From positions 1 to 47,055 of the forward strand of contig JAISGO010000015.1 in assembly GCA_031263025.1 (NCBI GenBank): 47,055 nucleotides of DNA, read 5' to 3'. Numbering within the stretch: position 1 is the first letter of the stretch; each line of letters opens with the position of its first letter. The stretch comes from Coriobacteriales bacterium. Its GTDB lineage: Bacteria > Actinomycetota > Coriobacteriia > Coriobacteriales > UBA8131. Shown here one piece after another: positions 1-9,380 of this stretch. A program made the translations under genes and the position numbers. The notes beneath the pieces were generated by a model, which was not told where the DNA came from, made no database searches, and worked only from the letters and a program-made list of their open reading frames with translations.

Positions 1-96
1 TGGAAAAAAATAGAGTGGACTGATAATCCCCCCCCCGCTTCCGGCTGCCAACTTGTGGGGGGAAAAATAAAAATACCCACCCCCCCCCCCCCCTTC

Positions 97-168
97 GGGG
101 ACATTTAAAATAGCCTCGGGAAAGTTCACACACGAGTAAACGGGAACTGGGCTATTTTAAGTGTCCCC
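97..168. repeat. Family D long inverted repeat
   Basis: GGGGACATTTAAAATAGC ... GCTATTTTAAGTGTCCCC. Confidence 0.8.
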
Positions 169-225
169 GTTTTAAGTTTCCCGCGATGCACTAAAATCAC
201 TCCCTACGATAAAAAGGAGCGGATC

Positions 226-468
226 ATGGCAGAGAAGCACGAGACGGAACTCCGGGACGACGAGCTCGACCAGGTCGCCGGCGGCGACGAGAACAGCGAC
301 ATCCTCGCGCAACTGGAACACCAAGAGCGGCTCAACAAGCTACGCCAAGAACGCAACGACCCCAGCAACCCGGTCAGCCAATACAAGGAATACCTCGAGC
401 AAGACCCCGACTACCAAAGAGCGCAGTACTCCAAAACCCACCCCCAGGTCAACCGCGTCTTCTTCTAG
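226..468 (+). CDS. Small protein with double-glycine-type leader (ELRDDELDQVAGG), putative secreted/RiPP-like or bacteriocin-like peptide
   Basis: 80-aa ORF preceded by AAGGAG; N-terminal ELxxVxGG motif typical of GG leaders; charged Cys-free remainder. Confidence 0.6.
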   Translation: MAEKHETELRDDELDQVAGGDENSDILAQLEHQERLNKLRQERNDPSNPVSQYKEYLEQDPDYQRAQYSKTHPQVNRVFF

Positions 469-682
469 GATAGCCTGATTTTTGGCACTTTTGCCATTTT
501 TAAGGCCTTATTTTTGGCTTTTCCGCCAATTCTTTCCCGTTATCTGCATGATCCGGCAAGCGGCAGGACTATATCATTGGCTCGCCGGCGCGGTCGCTTA
601 CCGCACCACTCCCCGCACGGAGCCCCTTTCCCCTTAGATGGCAAAACGGGAGACACCTTTTTAAGGCGCCTCCCGTAAACTT

Positions 683-1570
683 CTAGAACTTCACCCACTT
701 CAAAACAAGCTTCGGCTTCTTGGTATATCTTCCCATCGCTTTCCTGATTTTCGTCTTACTCGTCTTCTTACCGTTCAAGGTCCAATGGTAATCCCAGGTG
801 TTGCCGACTACGCAATAGTGGTATTCGGTGACATGCATGACCTTCTTCCAGCTGGTGCCTTTGATTCTATAGAAGGTATAGGTCTCATCGGTGGAGATAT
901 GGTCATGCTCTTTGATGTAACCACCTTTATAACAAGCCGGCGCACCAGCGCTCTCTTGATCGTCGAGGTGCAGACGTTTCGGCTTACCGGATTTAAGGGT
1001 ATAAACCACCCATTGCAGCTTCATCGAATCGCAGGCTAAAAGCTCGGGCACCCCGTTGCCGTCTAGGTCCTTGAAAGCGTATTTCTGATAGATCGGCTCG
1101 TAACCATCGCTCAGGTTCTTCAGATATGCGAGCTTCGCCGCATAAGCCGCCTTATAGTCATAGGTGACCTTGCGTAACTTCGAATACGCGCTTTTCTCCT
1201 TGCCCCGATAAGCGCGCATGCGGTAAGTATACAGTCTCCCGATCTTCACCTTGCTGTCCAGCCAGGTCGTGGTCGAGGCTTGTTTTATCGTAGCCACCCG
1301 ATAGAACTTACTCCCTTTCTTGCGGTATATCCGATAGCCGTTCGCGCCGGATTTCTGACTCCAGACCAGCTTCACCGCGCCACGCACCGACCGGGCGGAT
1401 TTAAAGTTCGGGCGTTTCGCACTCATCTTCTGCACGGCCGCATAGGCTTGCTTGAGCGATGCGCTTCGGCCATGGTCGTTCTGAAATTCTGAAACACCCA
1501 GCGTGAAAGCAATGCTAAAGCTTAAAAACGCGCACAGAATCGCCCGTGTCCATTTTGAAATAATCTTCAT
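683..1570 (-). CDS. Secreted hypothetical protein with fibronectin type III-like domain
   Basis: N-terminal signal peptide; VKLVWSQKSGANGYRIYRKKG...YTYRMRAY Fn3-like segment; DLDGNGVPELL motif. Confidence 0.65.
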   Translation of the reverse strand: MKIISKWTRAILCAFLSFSIAFTLGVSEFQNDHGRSASLKQAYAAVQKMSAKRPNFKSARSVRGAVKLVWSQKSGANGYRIYRKKGSKFYRVATIKQASTTTWLDSKVKIGRLYTYRMRAYRGKEKSAYSKLRKVTYDYKAAYAAKLAYLKNLSDGYEPIYQKYAFKDLDGNGVPELLACDSMKLQWVVYTLKSGKPKRLHLDDQESAGAPACYKGGYIKEHDHISTDETYTFYRIKGTSWKKVMHVTEYHYCVVGNTWDYHWTLNGKKTSKTKIRKAMGRYTKKPKLVLKWVKF

Positions 1571-1659
1571 CGGAACAGCCCGTCTCTATAAATGATGTTG
1601 CAAAATCAGGTCCAGATGCATCAAATGAAACGCCTCACTTATGCACTAGCGCCCACCTG

Positions 1660-2700
1660 TTAGTCAACGCCTTCGGTATAGTAAAAATAAGCCGTACTCC
1701 CAGCAGCGGCGAATCCATAAATGCGGGACGTCTTTGGCTCTTTGTACCAGCCTTGCTTCTTACCACGTTTAACTTCCACATAGGTTTTCTTATGTTTATA
1801 AGCTATCGCTTCAAGTTTGACCTTTTTTCCTTTAGGCAACGAAAAAGACACTCTCTTTGAACCTACGGCCTTATAGAACTTTAGCCTTCTAAAAAGTTTT
1901 ACCGTTCGTGTCTGCTTACCGTTTTTAGAATTAAGAACACTCAGAATCCGGGCCTTCGTTGAAGCAAGTTTGATTTTCCCATTTGAGATCCTCAGAGTAA
2001 GGCGATAATCAGCGCTGCCTAGGCTACAAGAATTCGACCACAAATCCAAATTTATCTTGTTCGTCCCTGTCGAAACAAGTTTGGTGATGGTGCCGACGTC
2101 GTATTTCGTTTTGCCCCAATAACGTGGAAGTACCTTATAGCAATCACCTATGTATTTCAGCTTTTGACCACTGTAACGATATAATCGAGCTTTTTCGAAC
2201 TTTAATTCCTCGCCACGAATAGCAAAGGCTAAGAGACGCGAATATTTTCCCGTTTTACATAAATACACATAAGGGTCATCCATGTCTTCGCCTGACCAAA
2301 ACGGGTTTTCCACGCTTCCGTATTGATGCGCTTTGCCATCGATATAAACAGTCAAAGAATCAGTGTCCCCATAATAAGTTCGCTGACTAGTGTTTGGGTC
2401 GTAATACGAACTCGACCTCTGCGTCGTCCAGCTAATCGTATGCTTGGTCTTGTTGTTGAGCGTATAACGATAAACGCTGCCTTGCTTCAGGTTCTTCACC
2501 CCAGATTTAGGAAAGGGTGTCGTGATTGGAACCGTACTGGCGAAGGCCGATTTTGACTGTACGGATGCCCCTGTACCACGCATCTGCACGGCCCCGCTGA
2601 GCCCACAAGCCAGAACACAGCTCAATAGCATGCAGGCGACAGCAAGGCAGAACTTGCGCTGGGACTTTGCCACTCCTACGCCCTCACGTTCTCGTTGCAT
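1660..2700 (-). CDS. Secreted hypothetical protein
   Basis: 346-aa ORF with hydrophobic N-terminal signal; Lys/Tyr-rich C-terminal part; no family recognised. Confidence 0.5.
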   Translation of the reverse strand: MQREREGVGVAKSQRKFCLAVACMLLSCVLACGLSGAVQMRGTGASVQSKSAFASTVPITTPFPKSGVKNLKQGSVYRYTLNNKTKHTISWTTQRSSSYYDPNTSQRTYYGDTDSLTVYIDGKAHQYGSVENPFWSGEDMDDPYVYLCKTGKYSRLLAFAIRGEELKFEKARLYRYSGQKLKYIGDCYKVLPRYWGKTKYDVGTITKLVSTGTNKINLDLWSNSCSLGSADYRLTLRISNGKIKLASTKARILSVLNSKNGKQTRTVKLFRRLKFYKAVGSKRVSFSLPKGKKVKLEAIAYKHKKTYVEVKRGKKQGWYKEPKTSRIYGFAAAGSTAYFYYTEGVD

Positions 2701-2790
2701 CCTTCACACTCCTTGAATCCGAGTAAACTCTTCGCGGTAATTATAATCTTTTTCGTTGAGAAAACAAAAATTGATAATGCATCAAAGAAA

Positions 2791-2819
2791 TATATCAAAG
2801 GGACGTTTCATTTGATACA
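2791..2819 (+). repeat. REP family A unit A1 (forward), left flank of RAYT
   Basis: TATATCAAAGGGACGTTTCATTTGATACA. Confidence 0.9.
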
Positions 2820-2872
2820 TTCCCCAACTGGTTTTCGTCTATAATCCTCCTCTTTGGAAAAAGGGAGGGATC

Positions 2873-3658
2873 ATGCCAAGAAGCCAACGTCAGCAAGGCG
2901 CCCTGGGGGTCTATCATGTAATCTTTCGGGGCATCGCACAGCAACTGCTCTTTGAAGAAGCTGCGGATTATGATCGTTTCATCCAAACCCTGAAGCGCTT
3001 CAAACAGCAGTCTGCCTTCGCCCTGTACGCCTTTTGCCTAATGAATAACCATGTGCATCTGCTGCTCAAGGTGAACGCGGAGCCGCTGGGCACATCCTTA
3101 CAGCGCATCATGGTCAGCTACAGCGCTTATTTCAACGAAAAATACCATCGCCGCGGCCATCTTTTCGAGAACCGCTTCAAGAGCGAAGCAGTAGAAGACG
3201 AAACGTACTTTTTGGCGGTACTGCGCTATATCCACCTCAACCCACTCGTCGCCGGTATCTGCGCCGAACCTGCGGCTTATCCTTACAGCAGCTACCTTTC
3301 ATACCTGCAGAATAATGGCCCAGACTTGGTCGACCAACGCTTTGTCAAAGGACTGTTCGCAGGTCAAGCAGATTTCATTTCCTTCCATGAGGATATCGCG
3401 AGCGCGCAGAAAGCGGACTGCCTGGACATCAGACCCGCGAAGTTGACCGACCAGGAAGTCGTGGCTGAGATCCGCAAACTCAGCAGTTGTGCCTCTATGT
3501 CCGAGTTCCAAAAGTTGGCAAAAGCTGATAGGGACACCTGTCTAAGTCAGCTACGAAAGCAAGGCATCACCATCCGCCAACTCGCCCGAGTGAGCGGACT
3601 TGGCTACGGCATCGTCAGCCGCTGTATCAAAAATGTATCAAATGAAACGTCCCTTTGA
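2873..3658 (+). CDS. REP-associated tyrosine transposase (RAYT; Y1/HUH, IS200-like) with C-terminal HTH-like segment
   Basis: MNNHVHLLL (HUH), GHLFENRFKS, YIHLNPLVAGIC motifs; ribosome-binding site GGGAGG; gene bracketed by inverted REP units. Confidence 0.92.
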   Translation: MPRSQRQQGALGVYHVIFRGIAQQLLFEEAADYDRFIQTLKRFKQQSAFALYAFCLMNNHVHLLLKVNAEPLGTSLQRIMVSYSAYFNEKYHRRGHLFENRFKSEAVEDETYFLAVLRYIHLNPLVAGICAEPAAYPYSSYLSYLQNNGPDLVDQRFVKGLFAGQADFISFHEDIASAQKADCLDIRPAKLTDQEVVAEIRKLSSCASMSEFQKLAKADRDTCLSQLRKQGITIRQLARVSGLGYGIVSRCIKNVSNETSL

Positions 3659-3662
3659 TACA
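3634..3662 (-). repeat. REP family A unit A2 (reverse), overlaps RAYT stop codon
   Basis: TGTATCAAATGAAACGTCCCTTTGATACA. Confidence 0.92.
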
Positions 3663-3679
3663 TTACCTTTGATACATTC

Positions 3680-3814
3680 ATGGATGACATAGGGTTATTC
3701 GAAGAAGAATACCGCGACGTGCACATCTACCTTAAACGCAATACGAAAAGCGCCTATGGCTATAGTTTCATTAAGGGCTCGCGCTTAAAGCACGCTACGA
3801 AAATCCGTGTGTGA
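3680..3814 (+). CDS. Small ORF (44 aa) or remnant, MDDIGLFEEEYRDVHIYLKRNTKSAYGYSFIKGSRLKHATKIRV
   Basis: Open frame directly after REP A2; not in supplied ORF track; no family recognised. Confidence 0.25.
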   Translation: MDDIGLFEEEYRDVHIYLKRNTKSAYGYSFIKGSRLKHATKIRV

Positions 3815-3899
3815 CCTAAGCGCTCCGCTTAGTCGTCTTGTCTGACATGTGCGAATGCCTGATCGGGCGCGGGTGGCGACACCAGAGGAGTGATTGTAC

Positions 3900-4685
3900 T
3901 CAGGAAAGCTCTGACAGCTTGCCCAGTGGACGGGCGGTCTCGCTACTCAAAACGACACTGTACCAATAGTTTGAGGTCACCGCAAAAGTATAGGTTTTGC
4001 CAGGCTTGACCGCGTCGGCGACCGCTGCGACGACTTGGTAGGTATGGCCGTTGGCCAAGGTCAGCGTAGAGGTATCGCCATTGTGGAGATCAAAGCTGGC
4101 ATTGCTACTGACGACCCGGCTGCTAACGTTATGATAATCGACACGAGAGAAGACAAAGCCTGACAAGCCGAATACAAAAAACGCAAACACGACCACAACA
4201 ATCAAGCTCTTCTTGAAGGTATGGTCGGCGAGGAGGGCCTGGCTTTGATCGAAAATCTTATTTTTGCCTGCGGATTTGACTGCCGGAGCGGCAGATTTGA
4301 CTAAGATCCCCAACTCACCTGCCTGAACCTGCTGGTTGTGCAGGAGAATCCGCCGATGCCGCCGCTCCAATAGAACCAGGAGCAGAACCAGCCACACCAG
4401 CAGAAACAAGACCAGCAGCAAGAAGAACAGTTGCAGAGAAGCTGCCTCGCCGGCCTGCTTCCCCAAGCACTTCTGCAAGATCAAGATGACGGCAAAAGGC
4501 ATAGTGAACGCAATGACGAGGTATACATAGACCCGACGCGAGAGTCTTTCCCTTTGCCGCGTCGCTCGCCGCTGCTCTGGCGTCGCCTTACGCGGAGCCG
4601 CTTGGCATGATACCGACGACACCTGAGCTGGGGCCGCCTGGGCCTTTATCGGTTCAGCCCAAGAATATGGTTCTTTATCGGCCAT
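3900..4685 (-). CDS. Hypothetical multi-pass membrane protein
   Basis: 261 aa with three hydrophobic segments. Confidence 0.55.
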   Translation of the reverse strand: MADKEPYSWAEPIKAQAAPAQVSSVSCQAAPRKATPEQRRATRQRERLSRRVYVYLVIAFTMPFAVILILQKCLGKQAGEAASLQLFFLLLVLFLLVWLVLLLVLLERRHRRILLHNQQVQAGELGILVKSAAPAVKSAGKNKIFDQSQALLADHTFKKSLIVVVVFAFFVFGLSGFVFSRVDYHNVSSRVVSSNASFDLHNGDTSTLTLANGHTYQVVAAVADAVKPGKTYTFAVTSNYWYSVVLSSETARPLGKLSELS

Positions 4686-4751
4686 GACTCATTGTAGTAT
4701 ACAGAGAAGTGCAGATAGAAAGTAACAGCTAGTCACGCCCCTTTGATACAT

Positions 4752-5672
4752 TTAGCGCCGCTGGCAGTGGGGGCAGTAGACGGTGCCCCGACCAGCCACC
4801 TTAGTCTTTTTCAAAAGCGTACCACAGGCATGGCAGGGCTGGCCGGCCCGACCGTAGACATGAGCGTAGGCGTCCAGGTAGTCGCCCTTGATGCCGAGGG
4901 CATTGACGTAATTGCGAGCAGTGGAGCCGCCGGCCTCGATGGCGATAGTCAGGCAGTCCTTGATGTTTTGGGTGAGCTGTTTGAGCTTGACGGTAGAGAC
5001 ATCCCCGGCCAGCCGGTCGGGGCGGATGCGCGTGCGAAAGAGGCTCTCGTCTACGTAGATGTTGCCCAGACCGGCCACTGTCGACTGGTCAAGCAGGGCG
5101 GCCTTGACGCTCTCGCCCCCATGCCGAACAAAGGCATCGCGCAGCGTCTGCCAGGTGAAATCCTCGGAAAGGGGCTCGGGGCCGAGCCTGCGGATGAAAT
5201 CGTCGGCGGGCAAGTCGGCCTTGCGCAACACGGTGATGAAACCGAACTTGCGCTGGTCGTTGAAATAGAGATGCGAACCATCGGCAAAAGTGAAGATGAC
5301 CCGGGTGGAGCGGTCAGGCATCGCCCCGATCATGGAGGCGTTGGGATGACCACCGGCAAAACCGTCGAAAGCGCCATCGGCTCCCTCAGCCCCCACCTCA
5401 CGGAAGATCATCTGCCCGGTCATGCGCAGATGAGCGGTAAAGCAAAGCGGCCCCACCAGATTGAAGATCAGGAGCTTGCCGCGCCTGTCCATCGCCTCGA
5501 TGGTCTGGCCCTCCAGGTCGGCTGGCAACAAAGTCTGGGCGCTGCCTGGCCTGGCCTCGCTCATGCCAGTGAAAGACTTGGCCGAGCGCACCTCGATCTG
5601 GGCGATGGTACGCCCGACGATCGTGTCTTGCAGGCCCCTGCGGATGGTCTCGACTTCGGGGAGTTCAGGCAC
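4752..5672 (-). CDS. mutM: Formamidopyrimidine-DNA glycosylase (Fpg/MutM)
   Basis: PELPEVETIRRGL N-terminus; C-terminal zinc finger CHACGT...YCPHC. Start moved from 5684 to the GTG at 5672 so the catalytic Pro follows the initiator Met. Confidence 0.95.
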   Translation of the reverse strand: MPELPEVETIRRGLQDTIVGRTIAQIEVRSAKSFTGMSEARPGSAQTLLPADLEGQTIEAMDRRGKLLIFNLVGPLCFTAHLRMTGQMIFREVGAEGADGAFDGFAGGHPNASMIGAMPDRSTRVIFTFADGSHLYFNDQRKFGFITVLRKADLPADDFIRRLGPEPLSEDFTWQTLRDAFVRHGGESVKAALLDQSTVAGLGNIYVDESLFRTRIRPDRLAGDVSTVKLKQLTQNIKDCLTIAIEAGGSTARNYVNALGIKGDYLDAYAHVYGRAGQPCHACGTLLKKTKVAGRGTVYCPHCQRR

Positions 5673-5718
5673 GGAGGCTCCCAAGAAGGCCAGAATGCGC
5701 CATTTGCCTGAAACCGGC

Positions 5719-5826
5719 GGCGGCGCTCACTAGATGAGTGCAGTCTGGCTTCGACGGGGGGCGAAGTTTACTTGGGTAAATGAGCCACCAGGCGGGGCCA
5801 GAATGTGCCATCTAGTGAGCGCCGCC
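5719..5826 (-). repeat. ~108-nt hairpin element, copy 1 (overlaps ricT 3' end)
   Basis: Perfect 18-bp terminal inverted repeat (5719-5736 / 5809-5826); centre GGCGAAGTTTACTTGGGTAAATGAGCC shared with 44204-44310. Confidence 0.8.
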
Positions 5827-7137
5827 CGGATGGTGGCGGCGGGGCTTGGCATGCAAAGCCGAAGAATAACGGCCGGGCTTGGTTGCCGTTTGGCTATTGC
5901 CCTTGGATTGGCGCTGAGTGTTCTGATTGTTCTGGACATGGCTGCCACCCTGACCGCGCGGGCGGCGCCGGCGGGACTTATGGGCGGCACCGCCACTCTG
6001 ACTATTTGTCGCAGTATCAGCACCACCAGCAGCTGCCCTGGCCGTATCCTGGGTGCCTTTTGCACTCTGGGTACGCTGTCCACTGCCATGCCCGCCGCGA
6101 CGATGGCGGCGGCGCTTAGGCTTGTCCTTGGCGCCTGCGCCAGCCTCCTCAGCCGGCCGGTGCCCGCTGATCCGGTGCACGCTCACCTCGTGGCCGCCCA
6201 GGGCATCGCCTATCCCCGAGTCGAAACGCTCAAGAGAGGCGCCCGAGGCCACCGCCACGGCCTTGGCCTGATATTCTAGGGCCTCCGCCGATGCCACACA
6301 GCGGCAGACGCGACCTTCGGCGTTGCACTCGCACTGCAGATCCTCGAGACGCAGCTTATGCGGCTTGCTCTCACCCTCAAACTTGGCCATCACCAACTCC
6401 TTGGGCATGTCCAGGGATGAGACGATAGCATCGCCCTGCGGCGTCTCAATGGTGCTGCCGACTTTGGGGGCACGTTTGTTGAAGTCCTTGTAGGCGTCAT
6501 ACTCGTAGCGCAAACAGCACATCAGCTTGCCGCAAAGCCCGCTGGTCTTGCTGGGGTTGAGGGAAAGCCCCTGCTCCTTGGCCATCTTCATGGAGACATT
6601 GGGCAGGTGCGCGCCCAGCCTACGACAGCAGATCTCCTGGCCGCAGACCCCGATCCCGCCGACCATGGCCGCCTCGTCGCGGTCGGAGATCTGGCGCATG
6701 TTAACCCCGATATGGAGAGCCGAAGAGAGATCGCGTACCAACTCACGGAAGTCAATACGCTTGTCTGCGGCAAAATAAAAGACTGCCTTATCTTCCCCGA
6801 AAAGGTATTCCACCGCCACCGGCTTGGCCTTGAGGCCGCGCTTGTCGATGCACTCGTGGAAGACCGGCATGGCCTTTTGGCCCTTTTCCTCAAGCACCCC
6901 GAGATGCTCGAGGTCAACCTGGTCGAGCTTGCGCACGACCGGTTTGAGCGGCGAGGACAGAGCCTCGATCAGGGACTGGGCGACCTCCAGGGCGGGATTG
7001 CGCACGGTGGCGACCTCGCGCCCGAACTTGGTCTCGACCAGCACCCGATCGCCGACCGCGAACTCGGCGCCCTCTCCGTCGAACCAAAAAGTCTTGGGAT
7101 TGTATTTAAGTGTTGCCGCTACGACTGTGGTAGACAT
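5812..7137 (-). CDS. ricT: PSP1-domain regulatory protein RicT (YaaT)
   Basis: PSP1 domain with conserved Cys residues (VCGQEICCRRLGAHLPNVSMKMAKEQGLSLNPSKTSGLCGKLMCCLRYE); long basic low-complexity tail. Confidence 0.9.
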   Translation of the reverse strand: MSTTVVAATLKYNPKTFWFDGEGAEFAVGDRVLVETKFGREVATVRNPALEVAQSLIEALSSPLKPVVRKLDQVDLEHLGVLEEKGQKAMPVFHECIDKRGLKAKPVAVEYLFGEDKAVFYFAADKRIDFRELVRDLSSALHIGVNMRQISDRDEAAMVGGIGVCGQEICCRRLGAHLPNVSMKMAKEQGLSLNPSKTSGLCGKLMCCLRYEYDAYKDFNKRAPKVGSTIETPQGDAIVSSLDMPKELVMAKFEGESKPHKLRLEDLQCECNAEGRVCRCVASAEALEYQAKAVAVASGASLERFDSGIGDALGGHEVSVHRISGHRPAEEAGAGAKDKPKRRRHRRGGHGSGQRTQSAKGTQDTARAAAGGADTATNSQSGGAAHKSRRRRPRGQGGSHVQNNQNTQRQSKGNSQTATKPGRYSSALHAKPRRHHPGGAH

Positions 7138-7262
7138 TGCTTTGTTCCTCTTTTGTATATCTCAGGCCAGGCCTGGCGCACCACCGCTGTCCTCCAAGCA
7201 GAACCTGCCCAGACCCTCGCGTCTGTACTGACCTGGCACCCTAAGGCCTATCTTGCTCAAGC

Positions 7263-7991
7263 CTAGCTCGGGCTTTTCATTTGCAGGAGCATCGCATCAA
7301 AGGCCAGCTCTGCTGATACATTGTAGTTGATTTGGCGGCGGCACTCGGACACCGCGCGATAGTAGCCGGGCTCGGGGTGGCACACCAACCACTGGCCAAT
7401 GGCCTCAAGGACAGCCTGGTCGTCTTTGAGGGCGGCCAGCTCATGGGCCTGGTCGAGCAAGGCCGAGTCGGTCAGGCCACTAGCCTGGCCAAGGAGCTTG
7501 CCGACCTTGTGAACAAGCTCCGCGTCAAGCTCGGGGGGATCGGCGGCGGCCCCTTGTAAAGCCAAGGTGACGGCACGCGAGGAGATGGTGGGCAAGACCT
7601 GCTCCCGGCGGCTCGCGCAGAGGATGAAGAGCACACTGGCGGTCGGCTCCTCGAGTTCTTTAAGCAGGGCATTAGCAGCGCTCCTGCCAAGGCTCTCAGC
7701 TTCGAGCAGAAGATAGACCTTGCGCTCGGCTTTGACCGGGGCAAGGCCGGCATCGCGAATCAGCTCGCGAACCTGCTCGACCTTGTAGACGCGGACGCCG
7801 GCCGGAGCCAGCTCGTGGAAGTCCTCGATGCCCACCCCAAGCGCCCGGGCCAGGGCCTCACCGGCTGCGCGACGGGCGGCGGGCGAAGCACCCACCAGGA
7901 GGTAGGCATGCGACAAGCTGTCACTTGCCAGGGCCCGGCTGAAGTATTCGCTGAGGAAAGGCTGACCAGGGATGTCAATCGCTGCGCTCAT
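7263..7991 (-). CDS. holB: DNA polymerase III subunit delta'
   Basis: SHAYLLVG...; SANALLKELEEPTASVLFILCASRREQVLPTISSRA motif; adjacent to ricT as commonly seen. Confidence 0.85.
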   Translation of the reverse strand: MSAAIDIPGQPFLSEYFSRALASDSLSHAYLLVGASPAARRAAGEALARALGVGIEDFHELAPAGVRVYKVEQVRELIRDAGLAPVKAERKVYLLLEAESLGRSAANALLKELEEPTASVLFILCASRREQVLPTISSRAVTLALQGAAADPPELDAELVHKVGKLLGQASGLTDSALLDQAHELAALKDDQAVLEAIGQWLVCHPEPGYYRAVSECRRQINYNVSAELAFDAMLLQMKSPS

Positions 7992-8013
7992 GGTCTTATT
8001 CTACTAGTGAAAA

Positions 8014-8075
8014 TGCCAAAAAGGGACAGGTACCATTTGACACCAATGCCAAAAAGGGACAGGTACCATTTGGCA
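8014..8075 (+). repeat. Family B 29-nt hairpins, two direct copies
   Basis: TGCCAAAAAGGGACAGGTACCATTTGRCA at 8014-8042 and 8047-8075. Confidence 0.9.
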
Positions 8076-8144
8076 CCGTGACACCGGGGACACCTTATGA
8101 GATGTTCCCGGTGGGGTAAGGCAATTTGTTGACGAGGTCTGGGC

Positions 8145-9173
<1,029 letters not shown>

Positions 9174-9380
9174 TTAAAGTTGATTGAGGCCATTCTATCA
9201 CAACTTATTATTCTGCCTCACTTTTCGCCGAGCATTAAACAAACAGCTTGTCGCGCCCCAGCTCAACCGGGAAGTCTAGCAGAGACGATGCCGTAAAAAC
9301 CGTGAGTGGTTTTGCTCCGTCTTTTCCGCACAGAATTATGCTATACTGGAGTTCGGTTGCAGGGTTTTTGGGAGGAAATC

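Noticed and set aside
1615-1636. Possible REP A unit (GATGCATCAAATGAAACGCCTC)
   Set aside because: Only the inner half matches, with substitutions; likely a decayed remnant.
2795-2986. Minus-strand 63-aa ORF ending NVSNETSL
   Set aside because: The shared tail with the RAYT is only translation of the inverted REP unit; antisense to the RAYT 5' end.
4733-4753. Possible REP family A unit (CCCCTTTGATACATTT)
   Set aside because: Only a half unit; recorded as a likely remnant rather than a feature.
9248-9380. Left terminal inverted repeat for the IS1634-like gene
   Set aside because: Local hairpin AAAAACC-GTGAG-TGGTTTT has no counterpart downstream, where the ABC gene ends 12 nt after the stop.
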